DNA of 64,000 bases, taken from contig NZ_CACSKD010000010.1 in assembly GCF_902706285.1 (NCBI RefSeq), positions 124,001 through 188,000 on the forward strand, given 5' to 3'. The stretch comes from Rhizobium sp. 18055 (lineage in GTDB: Bacteria; Pseudomonadota; Alphaproteobacteria; Rhizobiales; Rhizobiaceae). This document shows, piece by piece, positions 27,578-36,197 of this stretch. The position numbers and the translations under genes are program-made. The notes below the pieces were generated by a model. The model worked only from the letters and a program-made list of their open reading frames with translations, did no database searches and had not been told where the DNA came from. Every line of letters begins with the position of its first letter. Positions within the stretch are counted from its first letter, which is position 1.

Positions 27578-28765
27578 CTATCGAAAAACCGGTGTCAGTT
27601 CCCTACCGAAGTCCTCGTTTCCAAGCCGCCCCTCCGTCATCAGCACCGCACCCAGTCGCCCGAGTTCGTCTGACGATTTCGCCGCAACGAAATTACCCCC
27701 TGTCAGTACCGCTATTCGCGGCGACGACGTAAAACCCGCATAGGGATAGGCCGTCGGCGTGAAGGTCGCGACGCAAGGCGCTGTCGTTACCGGGCAGCCC
27801 GCGAGATCCGGCATGATTTCCGATGCCGCGGCAACCAGCAGATCGCGCTCGGCGAGACTGCCATCCGAGCGAAACCATGCACCAGCATCCTCCAGCGAGT
27901 CAAAGCTGCGTGCTTCCGTATCGCCACCCAATTTGAGATAGGTTTTACCATCGGGATAAACCACCGGCGGCAGGATATAGACATGATCCTCGTCGCGATC
28001 ACCGAACACGATGCTCGAAGGCATGCTGCCGAAGATTGCCATCTCCCGCTCGCCCAGTTCGTAGAAGGCAACTGTTCGGGCCGCCACGCGAATATCGACG
28101 GGATCGGGAAGAAGCTGATTGAAATTGCTGAAGCCGCCGGCAGCGACAAGCACGCGCTCCGCCGTATAGACCCTCTCGCCGACCGTCACCTCGACCTGTG
28201 CGCCGGCATCCCTGACGCCGGTCACCGTTGCGTCGATGACCGTCACGCCACCGGCCTCGGCAAGGGCGGCCTGTGCCCGCACCAGCGCGCGGGGATTGAC
28301 GTGCCCGGCACGACGCTTCTCGAAATAACCGTTGAACCCGGCTCTCAGCGAAAATTGTGGGAACCGCTCACGCAAAGCTGTGGGTTCCAACGTTTCGAAA
28401 TCGACTCCGAGCCTGGCTGAAATATCGATCGCTCGCCCGAGATAGCCCTGCCCCGGCTGCGGCACCGGGCCGGCGAACAGGCATCCCGCCTCGCGAAAGA
28501 ACGAGATACCGCTTCTCGCCTCGATTTCGGCGTATCGATCCAGGGAGCGGGCGGCAAGCGTCGCCCAGACCACGTTGTCATCGAAAGTTCGGGTAATGCG
28601 AGCCTCGTCATAGTGGCTCGCAAAGACCCCATGGTGGCGTTTGCGCTCGGCCGGCTCACGCGGACCGATCAGCGCCACACCGTCGATCATCGCTGAAAGG
28701 TGGCGGGCCGCAGCCGCGCCCATCATTCCGCGCCCGATCACGATCACCTTGAAATCGACTGCCAT
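27578..28765 (-). CDS. FAD-dependent amine/amino-acid oxidoreductase, DAO family, copy 2
   Basis: The 395-residue protein aligns over its whole length with the downstream gene: both have GRGMMGAAAARHL, GVFASHYDE, RYAEIE, and TSSPRI-VLTGG near the end. Loop regions differ enough for a different substrate. The FAD loop IGRGMMG is intact. ATG at 28765 follows GAGGTGAGAC. This is the first gene of the pair; a promoter is expected in 28766-28897, where several short CAAGTG/CACTTG-type repeats occur. Confidence 0.8.
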   Translation of the reverse strand: MAVDFKVIVIGRGMMGAAAARHLSAMIDGVALIGPREPAERKRHHGVFASHYDEARITRTFDDNVVWATLAARSLDRYAEIEARSGISFFREAGCLFAGPVPQPGQGYLGRAIDISARLGVDFETLEPTALRERFPQFSLRAGFNGYFEKRRAGHVNPRALVRAQAALAEAGGVTVIDATVTGVRDAGAQVEVTVGERVYTAERVLVAAGGFSNFNQLLPDPVDIRVAARTVAFYELGEREMAIFGSMPSSIVFGDRDEDHVYILPPVVYPDGKTYLKLGGDTEARSFDSLEDAGAWFRSDGSLAERDLLVAAASEIMPDLAGCPVTTAPCVATFTPTAYPYAGFTSSPRIAVLTGGNFVAAKSSDELGRLGAVLMTEGRLGNEDFGRELTPVFR

Positions 28766-28864
28766 GTCTCACCTCGTTTCAAGGTCAGGTAGCATGACGA
28801 TCAAGTTGATTCATATTGTTAAGTGCACGGCCCAAGTGATTCATCCGCAATTCGTTTCACCCGG

Positions 28865-28894
28865 CAACCACTTGGCCTACAACCACTTGACCTA
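28865..28894. repeat. Two 15-bp tandem repeats between the oxidoreductase pair and an SLT gene
   Basis: CAACCACTTGGCCTA (28865-28879) is followed directly by CAACCACTTGACCTA (28880-28894), one mismatch. A related CAAGTGATTCAT lies at 28833-28844 and CAAGTTGATTCAT at 28802-28814. They end 3 bp before the stop of the SLT gene and lie in the likely promoter region of the oxidoreductase operon. Confidence 0.6.
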
Positions 28895-28897
28895 CCA

Positions 28898-29551
28898 TCA
28901 ATCGAGCATTGCCAGCACTTTGCCGCAATAGGCCTTGGAGACCGGGTTCATCTTCGTCGCTGCATGGCCGGCATTGTACTTGAGAATCGTACCGCAGGTT
29001 CCGCCACCGCCAAGCTCATGAGCTGCGGCCAGATATTTCATGCCGTACTTGATGTTCGTATCGGGATCGAACAGGCCCTTGCTGGAACCGGAATATCCCA
29101 TCATCCGCGCTGTGGCAGGCTTGATCTGCATCAGGCCGACTTCACCGGCGCTGCCGCGTGCATTGGGATTGTAGTTGCTCTCGACGCGAACGACGGCATG
29201 AGCGAGCTCGATGGGAACGTCGTACTGTCTGGCATACTTCACGATGATCGCCGCATACTTGCTACCAGGCATGTCAGGCGTTGCAAAACCGGACGTTCTG
29301 TCGACGGTGTTCAATGCCAAGGTCTTCTGAGACGTCCGTGTATCAGCTGCCTTCTGTGCCTTCGCGGCCGTCTGAGCCTTCTGTGCTCTATTAACCTTAC
29401 GGGCCGTCTCGATCTTCTCTGTCTTGTGCGCCTTTGGTGTCTGCGTCTTGTAGATTGTTTGCGCCCTATTGCCCCATTCGCCTGCGAAGGCGCAATTGAA
29501 TCCCATCAGCAGTGCACTGGCGCACACCACAGCAGACATAATCTTTCTCAT
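28898..29551 (-). CDS. Secreted lytic transglycosylase, SLT domain
   Basis: The 217-residue protein has a Sec signal (MRKIMSAVVCASALLMGFNC, cleavage after CAFA), a Lys/Ala/Gln-rich linker of about 60 residues, and a C-terminal SLT (GH23) domain. The domain holds the catalytic glutamate in VVRVESNYNP and the following GEVGLMQIKPATAR, NIKYGMKYL and KYNAGH motifs. It should cut glycan strands of peptidoglycan in the periplasm. It stands alone between the oxidoreductase pair and the amidase gene, all on the minus strand, with about 260 bp of upstream sequence. Confidence 0.9.
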   Translation of the reverse strand: MRKIMSAVVCASALLMGFNCAFAGEWGNRAQTIYKTQTPKAHKTEKIETARKVNRAQKAQTAAKAQKAADTRTSQKTLALNTVDRTSGFATPDMPGSKYAAIIVKYARQYDVPIELAHAVVRVESNYNPNARGSAGEVGLMQIKPATARMMGYSGSSKGLFDPDTNIKYGMKYLAAAHELGGGGTCGTILKYNAGHAATKMNPVSKAYCGKVLAMLD

Positions 29552-29811
29552 GCAGTCAAAATACTCCGACTAAAAGAAACGCTGAGTTAAATATCGATAC
29601 AACTGCAGCACAATTCCGCCTCAATACTCAATTTAAGGGCGGATTTTCTTTTACGTTTCAATTGACGCCGATGCATAACCCCAAACAAAGCAATCGGCGC
29701 CGTTCAGCGACCGGGGTTAGACCATCGTATTGAGGAGATAATAGGGAAAACATGTGGCAGCGCAGCATACCCCCAAAAACGAGGGGTGGAAGCCGGAGCG
29801 CGCGCGTGGCC

Positions 29812-30576
29812 TCAAGCGCCGTATCGCGGCAGCGCCGCCAGCAGACGATGGAGCGTATCGATCGTCGAAAAATCGGCGATCCCGTCCACCCTTTCGGGCC
29901 TGAAATGGCGTTGGAAAGCCTCGATCTCGCCGGCCATCTTGTCGGAAAATTCACCTGTGATTTCCGTGCCGTAACCATAGAGCGACAGCATCGATTGCAG
30001 AGCTTCCACAGGCTGGCCCTGGTCGCCACGCTGGAAAAACCGCCCCCCGGTGATCGGCGCCGGCTCAACCCAATGCCCGACCCCTTGGCTATGAAGCAGG
30101 CCCCAGGGAAAGTTTTCACCCGGATCGAGCTTCCGTCTTGGAGCAATATCGGAGTGACCAAGCACCCTTTCAGGCACGATCGACCAACGTTTGCCGCAGT
30201 CGCGACACAATTCGACCACCGCATCGATCTGCGCCTGTGGATATGCGGGCAATCCACCGGGATGGCCGGCATTGGCAATCTCGATGCCGATCGACGACGA
30301 ATTGATGTCGGTCTCGCCGTGCCAGATGCTCTTGCCCGCATGCCATGCACGACGCGCCTCGGGAACGAGCTGCACGACATCGCCATTCTCATGCACGAAG
30401 TAGTGGCTGGAGACCTGGCTCTCGTCCCGACAGAGCCAGTCGAGCGCGCCATCGGCCGTCGGCATGCCGGTATAGTGGAGCAGGATCATATCGGGGTTTC
30501 GCCCATCCGAGCGTTCGCCGTGATTCGGCGATGGCCGGACGCTGGCTTTCGCGTAGTCTGCCTCGAAAGAGGTCAT
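29812..30576 (-). CDS. N-acetylmuramoyl-L-alanine amidase with peptidoglycan-binding domain
   Basis: The 254-residue protein is an amidase_2 (AmpD/AmiD-type zinc amidase) that releases stem peptides from MurNAc. Zinc ligands fit MILLHYTGM (residues 30-38), AWHAG and the later VLGHSDIAPRRKLDPG. A C-terminal peptidoglycan-binding repeat runs from about 185 to 250 (VEALQSMLSLYGYG, EIEAFQRHFRPERVDG). No clear signal peptide is seen, so a cytoplasmic recycling role is possible, although the murein-binding domain suggests contact with the wall. Its ATG overlaps the stop of the TerB/J-domain gene by 4 bp, implying coupled translation. Confidence 0.9.
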   Translation of the reverse strand: MTSFEADYAKASVRPSPNHGERSDGRNPDMILLHYTGMPTADGALDWLCRDESQVSSHYFVHENGDVVQLVPEARRAWHAGKSIWHGETDINSSSIGIEIANAGHPGGLPAYPQAQIDAVVELCRDCGKRWSIVPERVLGHSDIAPRRKLDPGENFPWGLLHSQGVGHWVEPAPITGGRFFQRGDQGQPVEALQSMLSLYGYGTEITGEFSDKMAGEIEAFQRHFRPERVDGIADFSTIDTLHRLLAALPRYGA

Positions 30577-31280
30577 GCGGCGCGGCGTTCCTTCTCGATT
30601 GCCTCATAGGCGGCATTGAGCGCCGCCATGCGTTCATTGGCAATCGCATGAAACTCGGCCGGTACGCCGCGCGAGATCAGCCTGTCCGGATGATGTTCGC
30701 TGACAAGGCCGTGGTAACGGCGGCGGATCGTCGGGAAATCATCGGCTGGTGACACCCCGAGGACCTTGTAGGGGTCGCGGCCCATCGACACATGGCGCGC
30801 AGCGATCCGCTCGAAGCTTTCCTCGCTCATCTGGAATATCTCGGCCACGCGCGCCAGAAAATCCATTTCCTTCTCGTGGATCAGACCATCCGCCTTGGCG
30901 ATATGGAACAGCCCGTCCAGAACCTCTTCCAGAACCGGGCAATTGGCAGCGCAGGTCACGCAGAGCGTCGATAGCCGCTCGGCATAGGCTTCGTAGCCGG
31001 CCACGTCCTGGCGCGCGAGATTATAGAGTCGGGCGACATTGACCGCCTGGTCGTCGGGGAACTCGAAAATCTCGCGGAAGGCGTCGACTTCCTTCTCGCT
31101 GACGATACCGTCGGCCTTTGCCATCTTGGCCGACAGCGCGATGATCGCCACCGAGAACGCCACCTTGCGCCGCGTCTCGGGATCGCCCTCGAAAACGGTC
31201 CGAATGGCCTCGACCACCGCGGAAAGCGCATTTCCCGCAGCGTTGCCTATGGCATTCAGCAGTTTTTCCCAGAAGGACAT
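30573..31280 (-). CDS. TerB-like and J-domain (DjlA-type) co-chaperone
   Basis: The 235-residue protein has an N-terminal helical segment, a TerB-like domain (about residues 45-165, KMAKADGIVSEKEVDAFREIF and a second KADGLIHEKEMDFL unit) and a C-terminal J domain with the HPD tripeptide (SEHHPDRL) that stimulates DnaK. This is the order of DjlA, but the N-terminal membrane span of DjlA is not obvious. ATG at 31280 follows GAGAG; the open frame upstream is Cys-rich and not credible. Overlap with the amidase gene suggests that the chaperone function serves envelope or murein work, which is inferred. Confidence 0.82.
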   Translation of the reverse strand: MSFWEKLLNAIGNAAGNALSAVVEAIRTVFEGDPETRRKVAFSVAIIALSAKMAKADGIVSEKEVDAFREIFEFPDDQAVNVARLYNLARQDVAGYEAYAERLSTLCVTCAANCPVLEEVLDGLFHIAKADGLIHEKEMDFLARVAEIFQMSEESFERIAARHVSMGRDPYKVLGVSPADDFPTIRRRYHGLVSEHHPDRLISRGVPAEFHAIANERMAALNAAYEAIEKERRAA

Positions 31281-31686
31281 CAGGTCTCTCATGCAACAAA
31301 AAGAGAAACACCTTGAACAAATAAAGGTTGCCTTTGCAAGATGACGATTGGTCGTAGGGTTGAAAACACCTTTCACATTTCGGTAATGGTCGCATGGAAT
31401 CGGGCGCTTTCTCGCCTCTGCCACGCTCCCTCGCGACCCTCGTGACGCTTTGCCGCGCCCTTCCGTCAGCCCGGCAATGTCTCACGCCGACAATTTCCAC
31501 AACCCTTCGCGGCTGGCTGTTCCGGCTTGAAACGATTAGATCGCCGCTTCCAGTCATCTTCGCAGTTTCGCCTCGCCGAAACAGGCGATTTTCATGAAAA
31601 CAACACTTTACACTCCCCTTTCTCTGCCGCATCCATGCGATACCTAAGCAGCAACCAACCAGCGCAGACACGATATCGGAGGCACC
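31281..31686. other. Divergent intergenic region, no gene seen
   Basis: About 400 bp between the divergent TerB/J-domain gene and pfp. It should hold both promoters. I see no RNA gene, strong hairpin with a T-tract, or credible small ORF with a ribosome site. Confidence 0.5.
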
Positions 31687-32898
31687 ATGGCCAGGAAAAA
31701 AGTCGCAATGCTCACGGCCGGAGGCCTTGCACCTTGTCTTTCGTCGGCAGTCGGCGGGCTGATCGAACGTTACACCGACATTGCTCCGGATCTCGAACTG
31801 GTGGCCTACCGTTCCGGCTATCAGGGCGTGCTGCTGGGCGACAGCATCAAGATCACCGCAGAGATGCGCGAGAAGGCCTACCTTCTGCACCGCTACGGCG
31901 GCTCGCCGATCGGCAACAGCCGCGTCAAGCTCACCAACGCCGCCGACTGCGTCAAGCGGGGGCTGGTCAAGGAAGGCGAGAACCCGTTGAGGGTCGCAGC
32001 CGAGCGTCTGGCCAATGACGGTATCAGCATCCTGCACACCATCGGCGGCGACGACACCAATACAACGGCGGCCGACCTTGCAGCCTACCTCGCGGCCAAT
32101 GGCTACGACCTGACGGTGGTCGGCCTGCCGAAGACGGTCGACAACGACGTTGTCCCGATCAGGCAGTCGCTCGGCGCCTGGACGGCAGCCGAAGTCGGTG
32201 CGCATTTCTTCGACAATGTCAGCAACGAGCAGACAGCGGCACCGCGCACGCTCATCATCCATGAAGTCATGGGCCGCCATTGCGGCTGGCTGACAGCCGC
32301 CACCGCGCGCGCCTATCTCAAGCGCACCAAGCAGAACGAATATGTCGACGGCCTGATGACCAACGCCAAGATGAAGAGCATCGACGCAGTCTATCTGCCC
32401 GAGACGGTGTTCGACCTCGAGGCCGAATCGGCGCGCCTGAAGGATGTGATGGACCGCACAGGCCATGCGACCGTGTTCGTCTCGGAAGGCGCCTGCCTCG
32501 ACGCTATCGTTGCAGAACGCGAAGCGGCCGGCGAAACCGTCAAGCGCGACGCCTTCGGTCACGTCAAGATCGACACGATCAATGTCGGCGGCTGGTTCCA
32601 GAAGCAGTTTGCCAGCCTGCTGAATGCCGAGCGCTCGCTGGTGCAGAAGTCGGGCTACTTCGCCCGCTCCGCGCCCGCAAACGCCGATGACCTCCGCCTG
32701 ATCCAGAGCATGACCGACCTTGCCGTCGAAAGCGCGCTCAACAAGATCTCAGGCGTTACCGGTCACGACGAAGGACAGAACGGCAAGTTGCGCACCATCG
32801 AATTCCCGCGCATCAAGGGCGGCAAGCCTTTCGACACCTCGATCAAATGGTTTAGCGAAGTGATGGACGAGATCGGCCAAAAATACGAGGACGCATGA
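31687..32898 (+). CDS. pfp: Pyrophosphate--fructose 6-phosphate 1-phosphotransferase
   Basis: This 403-residue phosphofructokinase interconverts fructose 6-phosphate and fructose 1,6-bisphosphate in the cytoplasm. Two positions point to pyrophosphate rather than ATP as phosphoryl donor: GGDDT at 120-124 (Asp where ATP enzymes have Gly, as GGDGS) and PKTVDND at 148-154 (Lys where ATP enzymes have Gly, as PGTIDND). MGRHCGWL and PE near the hexose site are also present. ATG follows GGAGGCACC. A LysE-type exporter gene follows after 59 bp. Rhizobia generally lack ATP-PFK, so this enzyme would act in the reversible or gluconeogenic direction. Confidence 0.93.
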   Translation: MARKKVAMLTAGGLAPCLSSAVGGLIERYTDIAPDLELVAYRSGYQGVLLGDSIKITAEMREKAYLLHRYGGSPIGNSRVKLTNAADCVKRGLVKEGENPLRVAAERLANDGISILHTIGGDDTNTTAADLAAYLAANGYDLTVVGLPKTVDNDVVPIRQSLGAWTAAEVGAHFFDNVSNEQTAAPRTLIIHEVMGRHCGWLTAATARAYLKRTKQNEYVDGLMTNAKMKSIDAVYLPETVFDLEAESARLKDVMDRTGHATVFVSEGACLDAIVAEREAAGETVKRDAFGHVKIDTINVGGWFQKQFASLLNAERSLVQKSGYFARSAPANADDLRLIQSMTDLAVESALNKISGVTGHDEGQNGKLRTIEFPRIKGGKPFDTSIKWFSEVMDEIGQKYEDA

Positions 32899-32957
32899 TT
32901 GACGCAAGCAAGATATGGTGTCTTTGCTTGTTGTCTAATGGATGAGGAGGAGATTCC

Positions 32958-33593
32958 ATGTCGCTCGAAGCTTGGTTAGCTTTCGCTGCAGCATCAGCAA
33001 TCATGTTGGCTATTCCAGGACCGACGATTTTCCTCGTCGTCTCGTATGCGCTCGGCCATGGCCGCAAGACGGCCTTGGCGACCGTCAGCGGCGTGGCGCT
33101 TGGCGATTTCACCGCCATGACCGCCTCGCTTTTCGGCCTCGGCGCACTTCTGGCAGCCTCGGCCACGCTCTTCACGGTTCTGAAGTGGATTGGCGGCGCC
33201 TACCTGATCTGGCTTGGGATCAAGCTCTGGCGGGCGCCGATCATTGCCGGGCCGATGGCCGACAATGACAATCTGCCGGAAGAAAAATCGCTGAAGATCT
33301 TTCTCCACGCCTATGTGGTCACCGCGCTCAATCCGAAGAGCATCGTTTTCTTCGTGGCCTTCGTGCCGCAATTCCTCGATCCGGCCCTGCCCTTCCTTGG
33401 CCAGATGCTGATCATGGAGGCAACTTTCCTCGTCCTCGCAACGATCAACGCCTCCACTTACGCCCTTGCCGCACACGCCGCCCGCGGCCTGATTCGCAAG
33501 GCGAGCGTCCAGCGCACCGTCAACCGCACGGGCGGAACTTTGCTGATCGCCGCAGGTGCGGTGACCGCCGGATATCGCCGCATCGCGGCCTAG
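32958..33593 (+). CDS. LysE/RhtB family exporter
   Basis: The 211-residue membrane protein has five to six hydrophobic spans and the LysE-family opening AIMLAIPGPTIFLVVSYALGHGR, plus GGAYLIWLGIKLWR and ALNPKSIVFFVAFVPQF. Members export amino acids or related metabolites out of the cytoplasm; the substrate cannot be told. A GAGGAGGAG ribosome site precedes the ATG. It follows pfp by 59 bp and may share its transcript, though no metabolic link is obvious. Confidence 0.88.
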   Translation: MSLEAWLAFAAASAIMLAIPGPTIFLVVSYALGHGRKTALATVSGVALGDFTAMTASLFGLGALLAASATLFTVLKWIGGAYLIWLGIKLWRAPIIAGPMADNDNLPEEKSLKIFLHAYVVTALNPKSIVFFVAFVPQFLDPALPFLGQMLIMEATFLVLATINASTYALAAHAARGLIRKASVQRTVNRTGGTLLIAAGAVTAGYRRIAA

Positions 33594-33707
33594 ATATTTC
33601 CTGCGGGTTGCCGCAAAGCCTCGAATAGGTTAATTGGCGATCCAGCACTTAAGGTTTTTGGTAACTTTTAACGCTGCCGGGGCGGCGCGTTTCACGAGAG
33701 TGAGAGT

Positions 33708-34622
33708 ATGGCAGCGATCGGTATTTCCAGCTTGAAACGCAATCTCATCGTATCGACGATGCTGTGCTGCGTTGCCGCCGGGTGCTCGAGCGTCGAATAC
33801 ACCTCTCAGGCGGAATTGATGGCCGAGCAGGTCGTCGTTCCAACCCCCAAGCCCGGCGAGGATGCCACCTTTGCAGCCATCCCCGCAGGCGAAGGCACCC
33901 CAGCAGCAGCGATGATTGCCGGCGCCGATCAGACGGCCCCCTCGATCGCCACAGCCGCGATGCCGGTCACTGACCCATTGCAGCAGTCCGCGGAATTGCA
34001 GCCATCAGCCTATGGCCAGATACCGCTGACGCCGGAAATGACCGCGATTCAATCGGTTATTCCAACGCCACGTCCGGGCACGCCTTCGACCCAGCTGGCA
34101 TTTGCAGCAACGCCGCAGAACGGTGCCATCGCCGCCCTTTCGGCAATCGACACGACACCGCATCCGATGATGGACTACGGCTTCGACACCTCGGGGCCAA
34201 TCGATCCGCCGGCCGCACCGCCGATGTTCAGCGACAATGACGATGATGGGGCGCCGACCGTCGAGAAGAGCGAAATCACCAAGATCATCGAAAAATACTC
34301 GCAGATCTATAAGGTCCCGGCTTCGCTGCTTCACCGCGTAGTACATCGCGAAAGCCGCTACAATCCGAAGGCCTATAACAAGCGCGGCTACTTCGGCCTG
34401 ATGCAGATCAAGTACAACACAGCAAAATCAATGGGTTACGACGGACAACCTGCAGGCCTGTTCGACGCCGAAACCAATATCAAATACGCCGCGAAATATC
34501 TGCGCGGTGCGTGGCTGGTGTCCGATAGCAGCGAAGACAACGCCGTCAGGCTCTATGCGCGCGGCTATTACTACGATGCCAAGCGCAAGGGCATGGATGA
34601 CATCGCCCAGGGCAATTATTGA
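33708..34622 (+). CDS. Lipoprotein lytic transglycosylase, SLT domain
   Basis: The 304-residue protein has a lipoprotein signal with lipobox VAAGC at residues 22-26, a Pro/Ala/Thr-rich unstructured region to about residue 175, and a C-terminal SLT domain. The domain has the catalytic glutamate in VVHRESRYNP and the GYFGLMQIKYNTAK and NIKYAAKYL motifs. It should be an outer-membrane anchored murein hydrolase. A GTGAGAGT site precedes the ATG. The domain is similar in order to that at 28898-29551, so the window carries two GH23 enzymes. Confidence 0.88.
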   Translation: MAAIGISSLKRNLIVSTMLCCVAAGCSSVEYTSQAELMAEQVVVPTPKPGEDATFAAIPAGEGTPAAAMIAGADQTAPSIATAAMPVTDPLQQSAELQPSAYGQIPLTPEMTAIQSVIPTPRPGTPSTQLAFAATPQNGAIAALSAIDTTPHPMMDYGFDTSGPIDPPAAPPMFSDNDDDGAPTVEKSEITKIIEKYSQIYKVPASLLHRVVHRESRYNPKAYNKRGYFGLMQIKYNTAKSMGYDGQPAGLFDAETNIKYAAKYLRGAWLVSDSSEDNAVRLYARGYYYDAKRKGMDDIAQGNY

Positions 34623-34645
34623 CCGGTAGCCACCGGTACATACCC

Positions 34646-36019
34646 CTACCCCTCATCAGATAACGTCGCCAGAATATCCTTCAACAGAACTTGCGGCCTG
34701 TAGCGCAGCCAGCTTGGGGTGAGCCCGAGCCTCAGCACGACGAGATTGGCCGACGGCACGATCGCCATGCTCTGGCCGTCATGCCCTTCCAGCCACAGCG
34801 CATCGGCAGGAATGCCGGAGCCGGCGCTGCCGGGAGGCTGCAGCCATGCCTGACCGTGCGAATAGGCGCCGCCTGAGGCCGCTGTCGGCGTGCGCATCAT
34901 CTCCATGAAACGGTCGGGCAGCAACCGCTCGCCATTCCATACCCCATCCTGAAGCAGGAACTGGCCGAACCGCACCCAGTCGCGGGCTGTGGCGTAGAGA
35001 TAGGAGCTTGCGGCAAAAGTTCCGCGTGCGTCCGCCTCCAGCACCGCGCTCGACATGCCGAGCGGATCGAACAGCGCCTTTCGCGGATAAGCCAGCGCCA
35101 GCTGCGGATTGCCGATTCGATCCATCCAGATTCGCGAAATCAGCACCGACGTGCCGCTGGAATAATTGAACATCGCCCCCGGATCGGCCGCCAGCGCACG
35201 GCTTGCCGGAAGCGCCGTTTCATCCGGGTCGAGGTAGAGCATGCGGGTCACATCGGCGACAGTGCCGTAGTCCTCATTGAAGCCGAGGCCGCTCTCCATG
35301 CCAAGCAGATGACCGAGCGTGATCTGTGCCCGCTTGTCGTCCCGCCACTGCGGCAGCAGCGCCGCATCCTCGAAGCCGATCTTGCCCGCCAGCATCAATC
35401 GCCCGACGATCGCAGCATTCACCGTCTTGGTCATCGACCAGCCGATCAGCGGCGTGTCCGGACCAAATCCGTCGCCATAGGCTTCCCCGACAATCCTCCC
35501 ATTGTGGACGACAACGACCGCGCGCATGTTCCGGCCTGTCAGTTCCGGGTTGGCCAGAATGGCTGATATCCGTTGATCCGCAAACGCACCCGAATCGTTT
35601 CCCTCGGGCCAAACTCCTTGAATTTTCGCGGGGTTTCCCGTAGGCGCAGCGGGCACGGCCTCGAGCGCCGCCGCGAAGTCACCGTCCGGGACACTCGTGC
35701 AACCGAAGCCTTCACGGTAGACCGCATAATTGGCCGCAAACAGCCCGAGTATGCGTGCAGTCACCCGCTTTTCGGCGTGATCGAGATCGACGTGGATCAG
35801 TCGCAGCAGCGGATTTCCCGGCGCCTGCACATCCTCTGCGAGAACCGCATCCGCGTCGCGCCCGGCGACAAAAACGTTCGAGCAGACGATCTTCGCGGCA
35901 TAGCCATCACCGACCCGCAGAAGCTCCGGCGGGCGGATGAAAAGCCAGCCCGCGCCAACGGCAATGATCACGACAAGCAAGGCGGCCAACGCTCTCAGGG
36001 CATGCAGAACACGTCGCAT
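34646..36019 (-). CDS. Membrane-anchored beta-lactamase-family serine hydrolase
   Basis: The 457-residue protein has an N-terminal span (ALAALLVVIIAVGAGWLF) that anchors it facing the periplasm, and a C-terminal serine beta-lactamase/esterase-like domain. The S-x-x-K nucleophile motif is SMTK in LIGWSMTKTVNA, and the Tyr motif is FNYSSG. The third motif is less clear (EGHDGQS region). Such proteins may be esterases, peptidases or carboxypeptidases; the reaction is not shown. ATG at 36019 follows GGAGGAG; the frame upstream of that is open but unlikely to be translated. It is divergent from btaA. Confidence 0.82.
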   Translation of the reverse strand: MRRVLHALRALAALLVVIIAVGAGWLFIRPPELLRVGDGYAAKIVCSNVFVAGRDADAVLAEDVQAPGNPLLRLIHVDLDHAEKRVTARILGLFAANYAVYREGFGCTSVPDGDFAAALEAVPAAPTGNPAKIQGVWPEGNDSGAFADQRISAILANPELTGRNMRAVVVVHNGRIVGEAYGDGFGPDTPLIGWSMTKTVNAAIVGRLMLAGKIGFEDAALLPQWRDDKRAQITLGHLLGMESGLGFNEDYGTVADVTRMLYLDPDETALPASRALAADPGAMFNYSSGTSVLISRIWMDRIGNPQLALAYPRKALFDPLGMSSAVLEADARGTFAASSYLYATARDWVRFGQFLLQDGVWNGERLLPDRFMEMMRTPTAASGGAYSHGQAWLQPPGSAGSGIPADALWLEGHDGQSMAIVPSANLVVLRLGLTPSWLRYRPQVLLKDILATLSDEG

Positions 36020-36132
36020 AGGGCTCCTCCGATACTTTAGAAAAGCAGGAAATACGCCTGCGTGAAAGCCCCGTGACGAGCGATTGCCCGACTTCCCCAC
36101 ACGGTTCCCACCAGCAAGGCCACCCACAGGCG

Positions 36133-36150
36133 ACGTCATCAAACTGTATT
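36133..36150 (+). promoter_or_regulatory. Candidate Pho box upstream of btaAB
   Basis: ACGTCAT (36133-36139), a 4-nt spacer CAAA and CTGTATT (36144-36150) match 10 of 14 positions of the rhizobial Pho box CTGTCAT-N4-CTGTCAT with the right spacing, 47 bp before btaA. Betaine lipid synthesis by btaAB is known to be induced by phosphate limitation through PhoB in Sinorhizobium. PhoB binding here is inferred. Confidence 0.5.
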
Positions 36151-36197
36151 GCCGCCGCGTTAAACGCCCTGAACGCCAAACGTTGAGAGACTCACTT

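Noticed and set aside
34621..34637. ACCGGT-N4-ACCGGT hairpin after the SLT lipoprotein gene as terminator
   Set aside because: Short stem and no T-tract on either strand.
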